From G963676655 sp963676655 (lineage in GTDB: Bacteria > Verrucomicrobiota > Lentisphaeria > Victivallales > Victivallaceae), in contig CAXXKX010000003.1 of NCBI GenBank assembly GCA_963676655.2, positions 1,550,001-1,614,000 on the forward strand: a DNA stretch of 64,000 nucleotides. The letters run 5' to 3'. Shown piece after piece: positions 51,930 to 59,982 of the stretch. The position numbers and the translations under genes were made by a program. The notes below the pieces were generated by a model. It had not been told where the DNA came from and made no database searches. It worked only from the letters and a program-made list of their open reading frames with translations. The first letter of the stretch is position 1; the number at the start of each line of letters is the position of its first letter.

Positions 51930-52901
51930 ATGAAGTATATTGTAACCGGAGCCGCCGGTTTAATCGGCAGCGGAATTGTCTGGGGCTTGAATCAACGCGG
52001 AGAGGAAGATATCCTTACGGTTGACCATCTGGGCTTATCCGACAAATGGAAAAATCTCCGTGCCTTGAAATACGCAGACTACCTCGAAAAAGATATGTTG
52101 CTTGAAGATTTGGAAAATATTGCCGCCGACACCAAAGTAATCATTCACATGGGAGCGTGTTCGGCAACAACCGAGCGCGACGCAAGTTACTTGATCGAAA
52201 ATAACTTTGAATACACCAAACAACTGGCCATGTTCGCGGCGGAACGCAATATCCGTTTTATCTACGCCTCAAGCTGCGCGACCTACGGAGACGGGGCTTT
52301 CGGATACGACGACAATGAAGATGAGCTGGACAAGTTGCGTCCGATGAATATGTACGGCTACTCAAAGCACATGTTCGACCTGTGGGCCCAACGTCAGGGT
52401 CTGCTTTCACAGATTACCGGGGTAAAATTCTCCAATGTCTACGGCTGCAATGAACATCATAAAGGAGAAATGCGCAGCGTTGTCCGCCGGGCATTTGAAC
52501 AGATTTCCGAAACCGGAGAACTTAAACTGTTCAAGTCATACCGGCCGGAATATGCCGATGGAGAGCAAAAACGCGATTTTCTCTATATCAAGGATGCGGT
52601 TGATATGGTATTGTTCCTGATGGACCATCCCGGTGGAGCCGGAATTTACAATATCGGCAGCGGCCGGGCGGAAACCTGGAATTCTTTGGCGGCGGCGGCA
52701 TTTGCCGCGCTTGACCGGGAGGTCATAATCAAATATATTGAAATGCCTGATCACCTGAAAGACCGCTACCAGTATTACACCAAAGCGGAAATGAATAAGC
52801 TTCGAAACCTGGGTTATGATCGTGAAATTACGTCGCTGCACGATGCAATTGATGATTATATCCGCAACTACAGCGCGCAGGACAAACTGTTGGGCGATTG
52901 A
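51930..52901 (+). CDS. hldD: ADP-L-glycero-D-manno-heptose 6-epimerase
   Basis: A 323-residue extended SDR completing the heptose for the LPS inner core. Markers are YIVTGAAGLIGSGIVWGL, VDHLGLSDKWKNLR, IIHMGACSATTERD and the Tyr/Lys in MYGYSKHMFDLWA, with KFSNVYGCNEHHKGEMRS, which is distinctive for HldD. It begins 3 bases after lptD. HldE and other heptose genes are absent here. Its presence implies a heptose-containing core. Confidence 0.95.
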   Translation: MKYIVTGAAGLIGSGIVWGLNQRGEEDILTVDHLGLSDKWKNLRALKYADYLEKDMLLEDLENIAADTKVIIHMGACSATTERDASYLIENNFEYTKQLAMFAAERNIRFIYASSCATYGDGAFGYDDNEDELDKLRPMNMYGYSKHMFDLWAQRQGLLSQITGVKFSNVYGCNEHHKGEMRSVVRRAFEQISETGELKLFKSYRPEYADGEQKRDFLYIKDAVDMVLFLMDHPGGAGIYNIGSGRAETWNSLAAAAFAALDREVIIKYIEMPDHLKDRYQYYTKAEMNKLRNLGYDREITSLHDAIDDYIRNYSAQDKLLGD

Positions 52902-52919
52902 TCCGCCCCGGAAAATATT

Positions 52920-53660
52920 ATGGATATCAAAGAACTTCTGGAGCAACTCCAAAAAGGCGAAATAACGTTGCACGATGCCCTGGTGACGGCAGCGGCCGTC
53001 CCGCCTGAAAATAATCCGGAAGGTGTCCAGATTGACCGTTCCCGTCAGGAACGCTGCGGTTTTCCTGAAGTAATTTACGGCGCCGGCAAAACCGGCGAGC
53101 AAATCGCGGCAATCATTGAACGTATGCTGGCGGAAAAGCATCCGGTTCTGGCCACCAGAGTCGATGCAGACAAAGCTTCAATTATCACCGGAAAATGTCC
53201 TGACACAATATACGATCCCCTGGCAAGAGTAATAACCGCAGCCACCAATCCTCCGACAGACAAAGAGTCTAAAGTTCTGATTATTACTGCCGGAACTTCC
53301 GATCTGCCGGTTGCATTGGAAGCCAAATACACGGTGGAATTATGCGGAATCGGCTGTGAACTGGTTAATGATGCCGGAGTCGCCGGACTGCATCGGCTTC
53401 TAAAGCATCTGCCAATCCTGCAAAACGCCAAAGTAATCATTGTCTGCGCCGGGATGGAAGGCGCCTTGCCAAGCGTGGTAGGCGGCTTAGTGAATTGTCC
53501 GGTAATCGCGGTTCCGACCAGTGTCGGCTACGGAGCATCATTGAACGGCTTTGCGGCACTGCTCGGGATGCTTAGCAGTTGTGCCGGCGGGGTCACGGTA
53601 GTCAATATTGACAATGGATTCGGAGCCGGGTGCGCCGCGGTCAGGATGGTTTCCAACTAA
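52920..53660 (+). CDS. larB: Nickel-pincer cofactor synthase LarB
   Basis: A 246-residue protein of the AIR-carboxylase-like family. LarB carboxylates and hydrolyses nicotinic acid adenine dinucleotide, the first step of the nickel-pincer nucleotide used by lactate racemase and relatives. Features are FPEVIYGAGKTGEQIAAI, the VLIITAGTSDLPVALEAKYT strand, and VGYGASLNGFAALLGMLSSCA, as in PurE/LarB. Neither LarC nor LarE is nearby, so the partners lie elsewhere or this is a stand-alone remnant. It follows hldD by 18 bases on the same strand. Confidence 0.93.
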   Translation: MDIKELLEQLQKGEITLHDALVTAAAVPPENNPEGVQIDRSRQERCGFPEVIYGAGKTGEQIAAIIERMLAEKHPVLATRVDADKASIITGKCPDTIYDPLARVITAATNPPTDKESKVLIITAGTSDLPVALEAKYTVELCGIGCELVNDAGVAGLHRLLKHLPILQNAKVIIVCAGMEGALPSVVGGLVNCPVIAVPTSVGYGASLNGFAALLGMLSSCAGGVTVVNIDNGFGAGCAAVRMVSN

Positions 53661-53753
53661 AGAAAAATAGGGTATAACCGGCATTTTTCTTGAATTTAAG
53701 GGGTAATAAGCCTTTTTTTTTGCATGATAATTAAATTTTTTCGATTTTTTTTC

Positions 53754-53781
53754 TTGACAATGGTTATAGTACATGTATTTT
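53754..53781 (+). promoter_or_regulatory. Promoter for the membrane protein at 53850
   Basis: TTGACA (53754-53759), 16 bases and TATTTT (53776-53781). Expected transcription start is near 53789, about 60 bases before the start codon. Confidence 0.6.
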
Positions 53782-53849
53782 TTAGTTAGTTTGTCGTTAC
53801 AAACCGTTTTTGTTATCAAAATATTAACCAACCTGCAAAGGGGGAACAC

Positions 53850-54626
53850 ATGGTTATACTAGTTGGTATCGTCATGTTCGCAGCATTGATCGGAATGATC
53901 ATTTGCTCCAAGAAACAGAAAACAAACCCGAACGCTCAACCTATTGCTGTCGCTTTGTTGATAGTAGTTATCGGTTGCGGTGGCTTTGTCATGTACAAAA
54001 TGGGCATTTTCGGTGGTGGCGGCGTCAGCGGCATCATGGAAAATGAAAACCGTTTCGCATGCTCTAAAGCTTATGTTCTGGGTCAATACCTTGCCAAAGA
54101 ATATCCTGGCAAAAAAGCTTTGATCATTTGTGATCAGGGATATCAGAAAAACAAGCGTACCCAGAAAATTATCGCTGCCCTCGGCGAAGGTCTTGGTTCT
54201 CCTGACAGCGTTGTCGCTGATACCATTACAGTAAAAGCCTCCAAGGACATGCAGGGTCCCGATGGCGAGCTGGTCATGCCGCTTGAAGAAGTTATGACCG
54301 CGAAAGATTTCGATGCAACTGTCGACAAGCACGCAGATTGCCCGATTATCGTATCAATGATCGGCCTGCCCCGTGATAAAAACAAACTGAAAGTTTTGAA
54401 AGATAAAAACAAACATCTGGCAATGTTGAATGCGAATATATTCGATCAGAAATATCTGATTAAAGACGGTAAAATTTGTGCCGCCGTATCATTCAAACCC
54501 GGTGTAAAATTCACTGAAGATCCCGCTCCGGATGATATGAACGAAGCCTTTAAAGTTCGCTTCCTGCTGATCACTACCAAAAATATTGAGCAGATGGCCA
54601 AGGAACACCCGAATTTGTTCAAATAA
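53850..54626 (+). CDS. Two-pass membrane-anchored protein, unknown function
   Basis: A 258-residue protein. Two hydrophobic N-terminal segments (VILVGIVMFAALIGMIICS and PIAVALLIVVIGCGGFVMYKMG) anchor it. Then comes a globular part of about 190 residues with a Rossmann-like beta-alpha pattern (KALIICDQGYQKNKRTQKIIAALGEGL; DCPIIVSMIGLPRDKN). I recognise no family, and no catalytic motif is evident. Its leader is a strong promoter and GGGGG before the ATG, and a very good terminator follows, so it is a well-expressed single-gene unit. Perhaps lineage-specific. Confidence 0.8.
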   Translation: MVILVGIVMFAALIGMIICSKKQKTNPNAQPIAVALLIVVIGCGGFVMYKMGIFGGGGVSGIMENENRFACSKAYVLGQYLAKEYPGKKALIICDQGYQKNKRTQKIIAALGEGLGSPDSVVADTITVKASKDMQGPDGELVMPLEEVMTAKDFDATVDKHADCPIIVSMIGLPRDKNKLKVLKDKNKHLAMLNANIFDQKYLIKDGKICAAVSFKPGVKFTEDPAPDDMNEAFKVRFLLITTKNIEQMAKEHPNLFK

Positions 54627-54652
54627 TTCAGTTCTCCTGAGTTAGTATTTCC

Positions 54653-54686
54653 AACTTCACCCCTTGACGGGGTGAAGTTTTTTTTT
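54653..54686 (+). terminator. Strong intrinsic terminator
   Basis: AACTTCACCCC (54653-54663) pairs perfectly with GGGGTGAAGTT (54669-54679) over 11 bp with a 5-base loop, followed by nine T's to 54686. It ends the membrane-protein gene. Confidence 0.92.
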
Positions 54687-54768
54687 GCCTTTGCAGTTTG
54701 ACTTTTCGGGTTACAACGATTAGCTTATCCAGTTCAAATATGATAACCTTAATTGAAAGGATTTCCTT

Positions 54769-55491
54769 ATGTTGCGACTCGGTGTAAATGTTGATCACGT
54801 CTGTACGGTTCGTGAAGCCCGTAAAGTAACATCGCCGGATCCGGTTGAAGCGGCGCTTCTGGCGGAAAAAGCCGGGGCATGGGGTATTACCGCTCACCTC
54901 CGGGAAGACCGCCGACACATGAATGACGCGGACATGACAAACCTGGCGGAAAAGGTCAAATTCTTGAATATGGAAATGGCCGCAACCGAGGAAATGATCA
55001 GGATCGCCTCCCAGCTGCATCCGCACAGTAGCTGCTTAGTTCCGGAAAAACGCCAGGAACTTACTACTGAGGGCGGCCTGGATGTCGCCGGAAACGCCGG
55101 CTGGATTAACCAGTCCGTCAAACGCCTCCAGGCTGAAGGCATCATCGTCAGCTTGTTCATTGATCCGGACAAAACCCAGATTCAGGCCGCGGCAGACTCC
55201 GGAGCGGAATACATTGAGATGCACACCGGCACCTACGCCAATAATCAGGGTGACGCTCAAAAAAAAGAACTTGAACGCCTGGTTCAGGGTGCGGAATTCG
55301 CGCATCAGGCCGGCTTGAAAGTGAATGCCGGACACGGCATTGACTATGTTAATATAGACGGGATTTTAACTATTCCCCATCTTCAGGAACTCAATATCGG
55401 TCATAGTATTATTGCCCGGGCGGTGATTGTCGGAATCAGCGTCGCGGTTCGCGAAATGTATGATTTGATGCAACAATATAACGGAGGTTGA
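54769..55491 (+). CDS. pdxJ: Pyridoxine 5'-phosphate synthase
   Basis: A 240-residue TIM-barrel enzyme that condenses 1-deoxyxylulose 5-phosphate with 3-amino-2-oxopropyl phosphate to give vitamin B6 phosphate. It starts MLRLGVNVDHVCTVREAR and has GITAHLREDRRHMNDAD and LVPEKRQELTTEGGLDV, typical of PdxJ, and ends ELNIGHSIIARAVIVGI. AAGGA precedes the ATG by about 7 bases. It lies just upstream of pilT (4 bases), an unusual neighbour. PdxA and others of DXP-dependent B6 synthesis are elsewhere. Confidence 0.96.
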   Translation: MLRLGVNVDHVCTVREARKVTSPDPVEAALLAEKAGAWGITAHLREDRRHMNDADMTNLAEKVKFLNMEMAATEEMIRIASQLHPHSSCLVPEKRQELTTEGGLDVAGNAGWINQSVKRLQAEGIIVSLFIDPDKTQIQAAADSGAEYIEMHTGTYANNQGDAQKKELERLVQGAEFAHQAGLKVNAGHGIDYVNIDGILTIPHLQELNIGHSIIARAVIVGISVAVREMYDLMQQYNGG

Positions 55492-55495
55492 TTCC

Positions 55496-56593
55496 ATGGC
55501 CAGAAGTATTTTCCATAAAGTGCTCGAAATGACGGTTAATTCCGGTGCCTCGGATTTGCATGTCAAAGAAAACTCTCCGGTTGCGTTCCGTATTTCAGGA
55601 GAAATGCTGTCCAGCGATTTTACCCCGGATCATGATATGCTGATGAAGTTTATCAACGAAATGATCGAATATGAAGAACAACTGGATTTTTTCAAAAATA
55701 CCGGCGACCTCGATATGTCGCACGTCGAAGACGATGTCGGCCGTTTTCGTGTCAATGTTCACCGTCAACGCGGCCTGATCTCAATGACCCTGCGCCATGT
55801 TAAAAACGAAATCATGACCTTTAAAGACCTCGGCCTGCCCGCGGTCATAGAAAAAGTTGCGGAATCGCATCGTGGAATCATCATTCTCAGCGGCACGACC
55901 GGTTCCGGTAAATCAACCACCATGGCATCGATGCTCGAACATATCAATCAAAAATTTCGCAAGCATGTTATCACGATCGAGGACCCGATCGAATATGAAT
56001 TCGCGGATAATCTCTGCTTTATCGAGCAGCGGGAAGTAGGGCTTGATACAGAGTCATTCCAAAGCGCTCTGAAACATGTTTTACGTCAGGACCCGGACAT
56101 TATTATGGTTGGGGAAATGCGTGATAAATACAGTTTTGAAGCGGCTCTGCAGGCCGCTGACACCGGACATCTGGTTATGACAACCCTGCACTCGTCCAAT
56201 GCCTCTCAGACAATTAATCGTATCCTTGACTTTTATGAGAAGGCCGAACAGGATTCCATCCGCGAAGCTCTGGCGCTCAACCTGCGGGCAATTATCTCTC
56301 AGCGTTTGATTCCGAAAGCTTTTGGAGAAGGGCGGGTTCCCGGGAATGAAATCATGGTCAATACCCCGATCGTCACCAAACTGCTGATGGAAGACCGGCT
56401 TGAAAAGCTACCGGCGGCGATCTCCACCGGCGGAGAAGACGGGATGATGACCTTCAATCAACGCCTGTTGGATCTGGTCAACAGCGGTCAGATTACCGAA
56501 GAAGACGCGCTCGACAACTCAGACAACCCGGAACAATTGAAGATGAACTTCCAGGGCATTTTCCTGGGACAGGACAACGCAATTGTCGGCTGA
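55496..56593 (+). CDS. pilT: PilT-type type IV pilus retraction ATPase
   Basis: A 365-residue secretion ATPase. Walker A is LSGTTGSGKSTTM, the Asp box is EDPIEYEFADN, Walker B is PDIIMVGEMRDK, and the His box is HLVMTTLHSSNA, all as in PilT/PilU. N-terminal SDLHVKENSPVAFRISGE is typical. Pilus retraction drives twitching motility; no other pil genes are near. It follows pdxJ by 4 bases and ends 7 bases before a block of AT-rich words. Confidence 0.93.
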   Translation: MARSIFHKVLEMTVNSGASDLHVKENSPVAFRISGEMLSSDFTPDHDMLMKFINEMIEYEEQLDFFKNTGDLDMSHVEDDVGRFRVNVHRQRGLISMTLRHVKNEIMTFKDLGLPAVIEKVAESHRGIIILSGTTGSGKSTTMASMLEHINQKFRKHVITIEDPIEYEFADNLCFIEQREVGLDTESFQSALKHVLRQDPDIIMVGEMRDKYSFEAALQAADTGHLVMTTLHSSNASQTINRILDFYEKAEQDSIREALALNLRAIISQRLIPKAFGEGRVPGNEIMVNTPIVTKLLMEDRLEKLPAAISTGGEDGMMTFNQRLLDLVNSGQITEEDALDNSDNPEQLKMNFQGIFLGQDNAIVG

Positions 56594-56600
56594 AACTGAT

Positions 56601-56636
56601 AATTTGTAAATTAAGAATTTGTAAATTTGTAAATAG
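56601..56636 (+). repeat. AATTTGTAAA words, left side of the four-helix-bundle gene
   Basis: AATTTGTAAATTAAG, then AATTTGTAA and ATTTGTAAATAG, starting 7 bases after the pilT stop. The period is about 7 or 8. The reverse complement of the same word is on the other side of the four-helix-bundle gene, at 57029-57050 and 57080-57094. Confidence 0.75.
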
Positions 56637-56653
56637 TAAAATCATTCAATATT

Positions 56654-57019
56654 ATGCAGAAAAATAATATTATCTGTGAAAAATCTTTTTCCTTTGCATT
56701 GCGAATAATTAAATTGTATCAACATCTCAGTGCAGAAAAAAAAGAATTTATATTATCTAAACAACTATTGCGGGCTGGAACGTCTGTTGGAGCAAATATT
56801 GAAGAAGCAATGGGAGCTCATTCTGATAAAGACTTTCTCTCTAAAATAACGATTGCATATAAAGAGGCAAGAGAAACTCATTACTGGCTGCGCCTCTTGA
56901 GGGAATCTGAATTTCTCACGCAGATGCAAGATGAAAGAATAATCAGTGATTGTGAATAACAGTTGAAAATACTTGGAAAGATTAAAATATCAACTCAAAA
57001 ACGATTTGAAAACTTATGA
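56654..57019 (+). pseudogene. Four-helix-bundle protein (23S rRNA intervening-sequence type) with in-frame stop
   Basis: The first 101 residues match the four-helix-bundle/IVP family (TIGR02436-like): SFSFALRIIKLYQHLSAEKK, LLRAGTSVGANIEEAMGAHS, KITIAYKEARETHYWLRLL and a C-terminal SDCE. Family members continue with a helix of the LLKILxxI type. Here a TAA follows SDCE at 56957-56959, and the same frame continues QLKILGKIKISTQKR to TGA at 57017-57019, so it is a nonsense mutation or very recent decay, unless suppressed. The family is named for genes inserted in 23S rRNA, but there is no rRNA here. It is set inside inverted AT-rich words (see repeats). No clear Shine-Dalgarno precedes the ATG. 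Confidence 0.8.
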
Positions 57020-57028
57020 CTTGTTATA

Positions 57029-57094
57029 ATTACAAATTTACAAATTTACATATATATAAGCGCGAGCATTGCGCAGGGCAAATTTACAAATTCG
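57029..57094 (+). repeat. TTTACAAATT words, right side of the four-helix-bundle gene
   Basis: ATTACAAATTTACAAATTTA at 57029-57048 and AAATTTACAAATTCG at 57080-57094. They are the inverted counterpart of the words at 56601-56636. Between them is a short GC-rich spot (GCGCGAGCATTGCGC). Confidence 0.7.
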
Positions 57095-57149
57095 CACCCA
57101 TGCTTTATTCAGTGCGAATAGTTACATGCGAGCCAAATGGAGGGTGCAT

Positions 57150-59018
57150 ATGAATCGCAATCTGTTTATCAATACCGCAATGGTTGTATTACTGATTGCG
57201 GTTTGTTTTTTTGGAATCCAGACCATCAATTCAATCGACCGGTTAAAAATAGAAACGGCGAAAAGCACCAAGGCTCTTGAGCGGTTGAATGATACTTTGC
57301 AAATGATTTCCGAAAAAGGATTGGCTACAGCTCAACCGGATAAAGTTGCACCGGCGACTTTGGCTTCTGATGAAAAGCCATTTGCAAACGTACAGTTTTT
57401 CGATCCTGAAGCCGTCTCCGGAGGACGGATGATCCGGGCTTTCAGCGCGGATACGAAAAACATGAATAACATTATCACAAATGAAGCTTTCTGCAGCGAG
57501 CTTCACGGCCTGACCGATTCATCCCTGGCCGCCCGGAACTACCAGAATCCGGACATATTTGAACCGCTGATGGCGGAAAGCTGGTCGATTTCTCCGGATA
57601 AACTGGTCTATACGATTAAATTACGTCACGGCATCATGTGGCACGATTTTACGGACCCGGTCAGCGGCAAAGAATGGAAAAACCAAGAAGTCACCGCCGA
57701 TGATTTTAAATTCTATGTGGATGTTGTCCAGAACAAAGATGTCAACTGCGCGCCAACCCGGTCTTACCTCTCTGATCTTGACCGGATTGAAGTAATCAAT
57801 AAGTATGAGTTCAAGGTTTTCTGGAAAAAACGTTACTACCTTTCAAAATCCATTACCCTTGGAATGTCTCCGCTCCCCAGGCATCTCTATCACTCCTATG
57901 AAGGCGAGTTCAACGGCAAACTCTTTAACGAGGACCATCAACGTAATCGACTTATAGTCGGATGCGGCCCGTATCGTTTCGTCAAATGGGAGAAGGGACA
58001 GCGCATCGTTCTGGAACGCTGGGAAAAATATTTCGGCAAAAATTACGGTGCCATGCCGCCCATCAAGCATCTGGTTTTCGACCTTATAAAACATCCTAAC
58101 ACCCGTTTTCAGGCATTGCAAGGAAAAAAAATTGATAGACTGGGACTTACACCATCACAATGGCACCAGCACACAAATATGCCGGCATTCCAACAAGGCG
58201 GTTTTTTGAGAAAATTCAAATATGTCGGCAGAGCTTATTATTATCTTGGCTGGAACCTGAATAATCCATTATTCAAAGACCGTCGTGTGCGCACCGCTTT
58301 GACTCACCTTGTCGACCGGAAAAGAATTATGAAAGACGTTTATTTCGGCCTGGCTAGAATCACCACCGGACCTTTTTTTATCGACAGCCCGTATTACGAC
58401 AACGCTATCAAGCCGTATGATTTCAACGTGAAAAAAGCCAAACAACTGCTGGCCGAGGCCGGTTGGAAGGATACCGACGGAGACGGCATTCTGGATCGCA
58501 ACGGCAAAAAGTTTGAATTTACCATGATGGAAATATCAGGTAGTCAAATCCAACCTAAAATGCACCCGATCATCAAGGAAGACATGGCCAAGGCGGGTAT
58601 CGTAATGCAAATCCAAAGTGTTGAATGGGCGGTATATATTGAAAAACTGAATAATCGCAGTTTTGAAGCCTGCTCCCTGGGCTGGGGCATGAGCTACGAA
58701 AGCGACCCTTATCAACTATGGCACTCATCACAGGCTGATGTGAAAAAATCCAGTAATCATATATCCTTCCGCAACAAACAGGCCGACAAAATAATTGAAG
58801 AATTAAGGGTATGCTTCGATCGCAAAAGAAGAATCGAGCTTGCTCATCAGTTCCACAAGCTGCTGCACGAAGAACAGCCGTACACCTTTCTGTTCGCACC
58901 GGACAGTCTGGTTGCCTTGTCGAACCGGTACCGGAACGTTCATAAATTCCCGTTGGGTCTGGCTGACGATATCATGTGGACCCCGAAAGACCGGCAATTA
59001 CGCACCGATTTCCAATAA
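57150..59018 (+). CDS. Membrane-anchored family 5 solute-binding protein (oligopeptide/dipeptide type)
   Basis: A 622-residue protein. It starts with a membrane anchor (INTAMVVLLIAVCFFGIQTI) and a short coiled coil (LKIETAKSTKALERLNDTL). The binding domain, about residues 100-622, has EPLMAESWSISPDKLVYTIKL, YRFVKWEKGQRI, the RVRTALTHLVDRKRI segment and AGWKDTDGDGILDRNGKK, all typical of SBP_bac_5. It is anchored by a helix and not a lipid, unusual for this family. No permease or ATPase genes are adjacent. GGAGGG is 5 bases before ATG 57150, which I prefer to the alternative start at 57069 that runs into repeat DNA. Confidence 0.88.
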   Translation: MNRNLFINTAMVVLLIAVCFFGIQTINSIDRLKIETAKSTKALERLNDTLQMISEKGLATAQPDKVAPATLASDEKPFANVQFFDPEAVSGGRMIRAFSADTKNMNNIITNEAFCSELHGLTDSSLAARNYQNPDIFEPLMAESWSISPDKLVYTIKLRHGIMWHDFTDPVSGKEWKNQEVTADDFKFYVDVVQNKDVNCAPTRSYLSDLDRIEVINKYEFKVFWKKRYYLSKSITLGMSPLPRHLYHSYEGEFNGKLFNEDHQRNRLIVGCGPYRFVKWEKGQRIVLERWEKYFGKNYGAMPPIKHLVFDLIKHPNTRFQALQGKKIDRLGLTPSQWHQHTNMPAFQQGGFLRKFKYVGRAYYYLGWNLNNPLFKDRRVRTALTHLVDRKRIMKDVYFGLARITTGPFFIDSPYYDNAIKPYDFNVKKAKQLLAEAGWKDTDGDGILDRNGKKFEFTMMEISGSQIQPKMHPIIKEDMAKAGIVMQIQSVEWAVYIEKLNNRSFEACSLGWGMSYESDPYQLWHSSQADVKKSSNHISFRNKQADKIIEELRVCFDRKRRIELAHQFHKLLHEEQPYTFLFAPDSLVALSNRYRNVHKFPLGLADDIMWTPKDRQLRTDFQ

Positions 59019-59127
59019 AACATATCAGGATCAGTAAATTTTATTGTGCCTGCTGTGGAAAATTCGGTAAATATTGGTATATTGTTATAAACTCTTAAAG
59101 ACTAAAACTTTTTGATTCGGAAATAAT

Positions 59128-59895
59128 ATGATGAAAATTATATACCAAATCTGCCTCTTGTTTTTGCTGGTTGTCATGTTCGCCGGCTGTGCCAATCCGC
59201 AGCTTGAAACCATTACCTATGCCAATAGAAACTTGACAGACCAGCAACGCCGGGAGTTGTCAAAAGCCTGTTTTCTGGCCGTGCAGCGGGAACAGGAGGA
59301 CGTCGCTATCATGGCAATCAAGCAGGGAGCTTACATCAACTGGCGCGAAGAGGATCAAGGTTGGACCTTACTGATTGCCGCAATCTATTTTGAAGAAGAT
59401 GATGTTGCGGAATTTCTGATTGATTGCGGAGCAGATGTCAATTTAACCGATTATTCCGGGCGCACCCCTCTGATTTGGGCGGCAATCAGGGATAATGAAG
59501 ATATAGCGGAAAAGCTGGTCGAAAAAGGCGCAAAAATCGATATCTTCGATTTCAAAAAACTGAATGCGATCCAATATGCCGCGATACATGATGCCGACGG
59601 TGTTGCGGAAATGCTGCTGGAAGTAAAAGCAATGCGTTATCGCAAAAAACTCATAGAACAAAATGAGGCCATCAAGAAACGGGCGGCGATAGAACACAAA
59701 CTGGCAATGTCCGAGGCGATAAAAGCCCAAAAAACCGGGAAGAAAGTTCAAAAGAACATTCAGTCGGTAAAAACTAAAAAGGTTGTTCCGGTGAAGAAAA
59801 CTGCTCCGCCGGAAAAGACTTCAGTACAGGATAAGGCAAAAACCCCGAAAACGGAAAAAACGCCTAAAGGCAATATTCCCGTTATGGAGTTTTAA
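59128..59895 (+). CDS. Ankyrin-repeat lipoprotein
   Basis: A 255-residue lipoprotein. The lipobox is VMFAGC, with Cys at about residue 21. Three ankyrin repeats are clear at about residues 75-170: GWTLLIAAIYFEEDDVAEFLIDCGADVN, the SGRTPLIWAAIRDNEDIAEKLVEKGAK stretch and LNAIQYAAIHDADGVAEMLLE (given here by position only). A long basic, Lys/Pro/Thr-rich C-terminal tail follows. Ankyrin units bind proteins, so it is probably a periplasmic scaffold. No ribosome-binding site is obvious. It follows the solute-binding protein gene by 109 bases. Confidence 0.85.
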   Translation: MMKIIYQICLLFLLVVMFAGCANPQLETITYANRNLTDQQRRELSKACFLAVQREQEDVAIMAIKQGAYINWREEDQGWTLLIAAIYFEEDDVAEFLIDCGADVNLTDYSGRTPLIWAAIRDNEDIAEKLVEKGAKIDIFDFKKLNAIQYAAIHDADGVAEMLLEVKAMRYRKKLIEQNEAIKKRAAIEHKLAMSEAIKAQKTGKKVQKNIQSVKTKKVVPVKKTAPPEKTSVQDKAKTPKTEKTPKGNIPVMEF

Positions 59896-59982
59896 AACCT
59901 CTGCCGTTTCTGTTTTCGTCTCCTGGAATTTCTTTACTGATCTCCTGAACAAAATTTTATTTACAATTGAAAGTATTTCTTT

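Noticed and set aside
56654..57019. Intervening sequence inside a 23S rRNA gene
   Set aside because: The four-helix-bundle gene family is known from such insertions, but no rRNA sequence flanks it here.
59896..59982. glmS ribozyme upstream of glmS
   Set aside because: The gap of 87 bases is shorter than the ribozyme core, and its conserved sequence is not seen.
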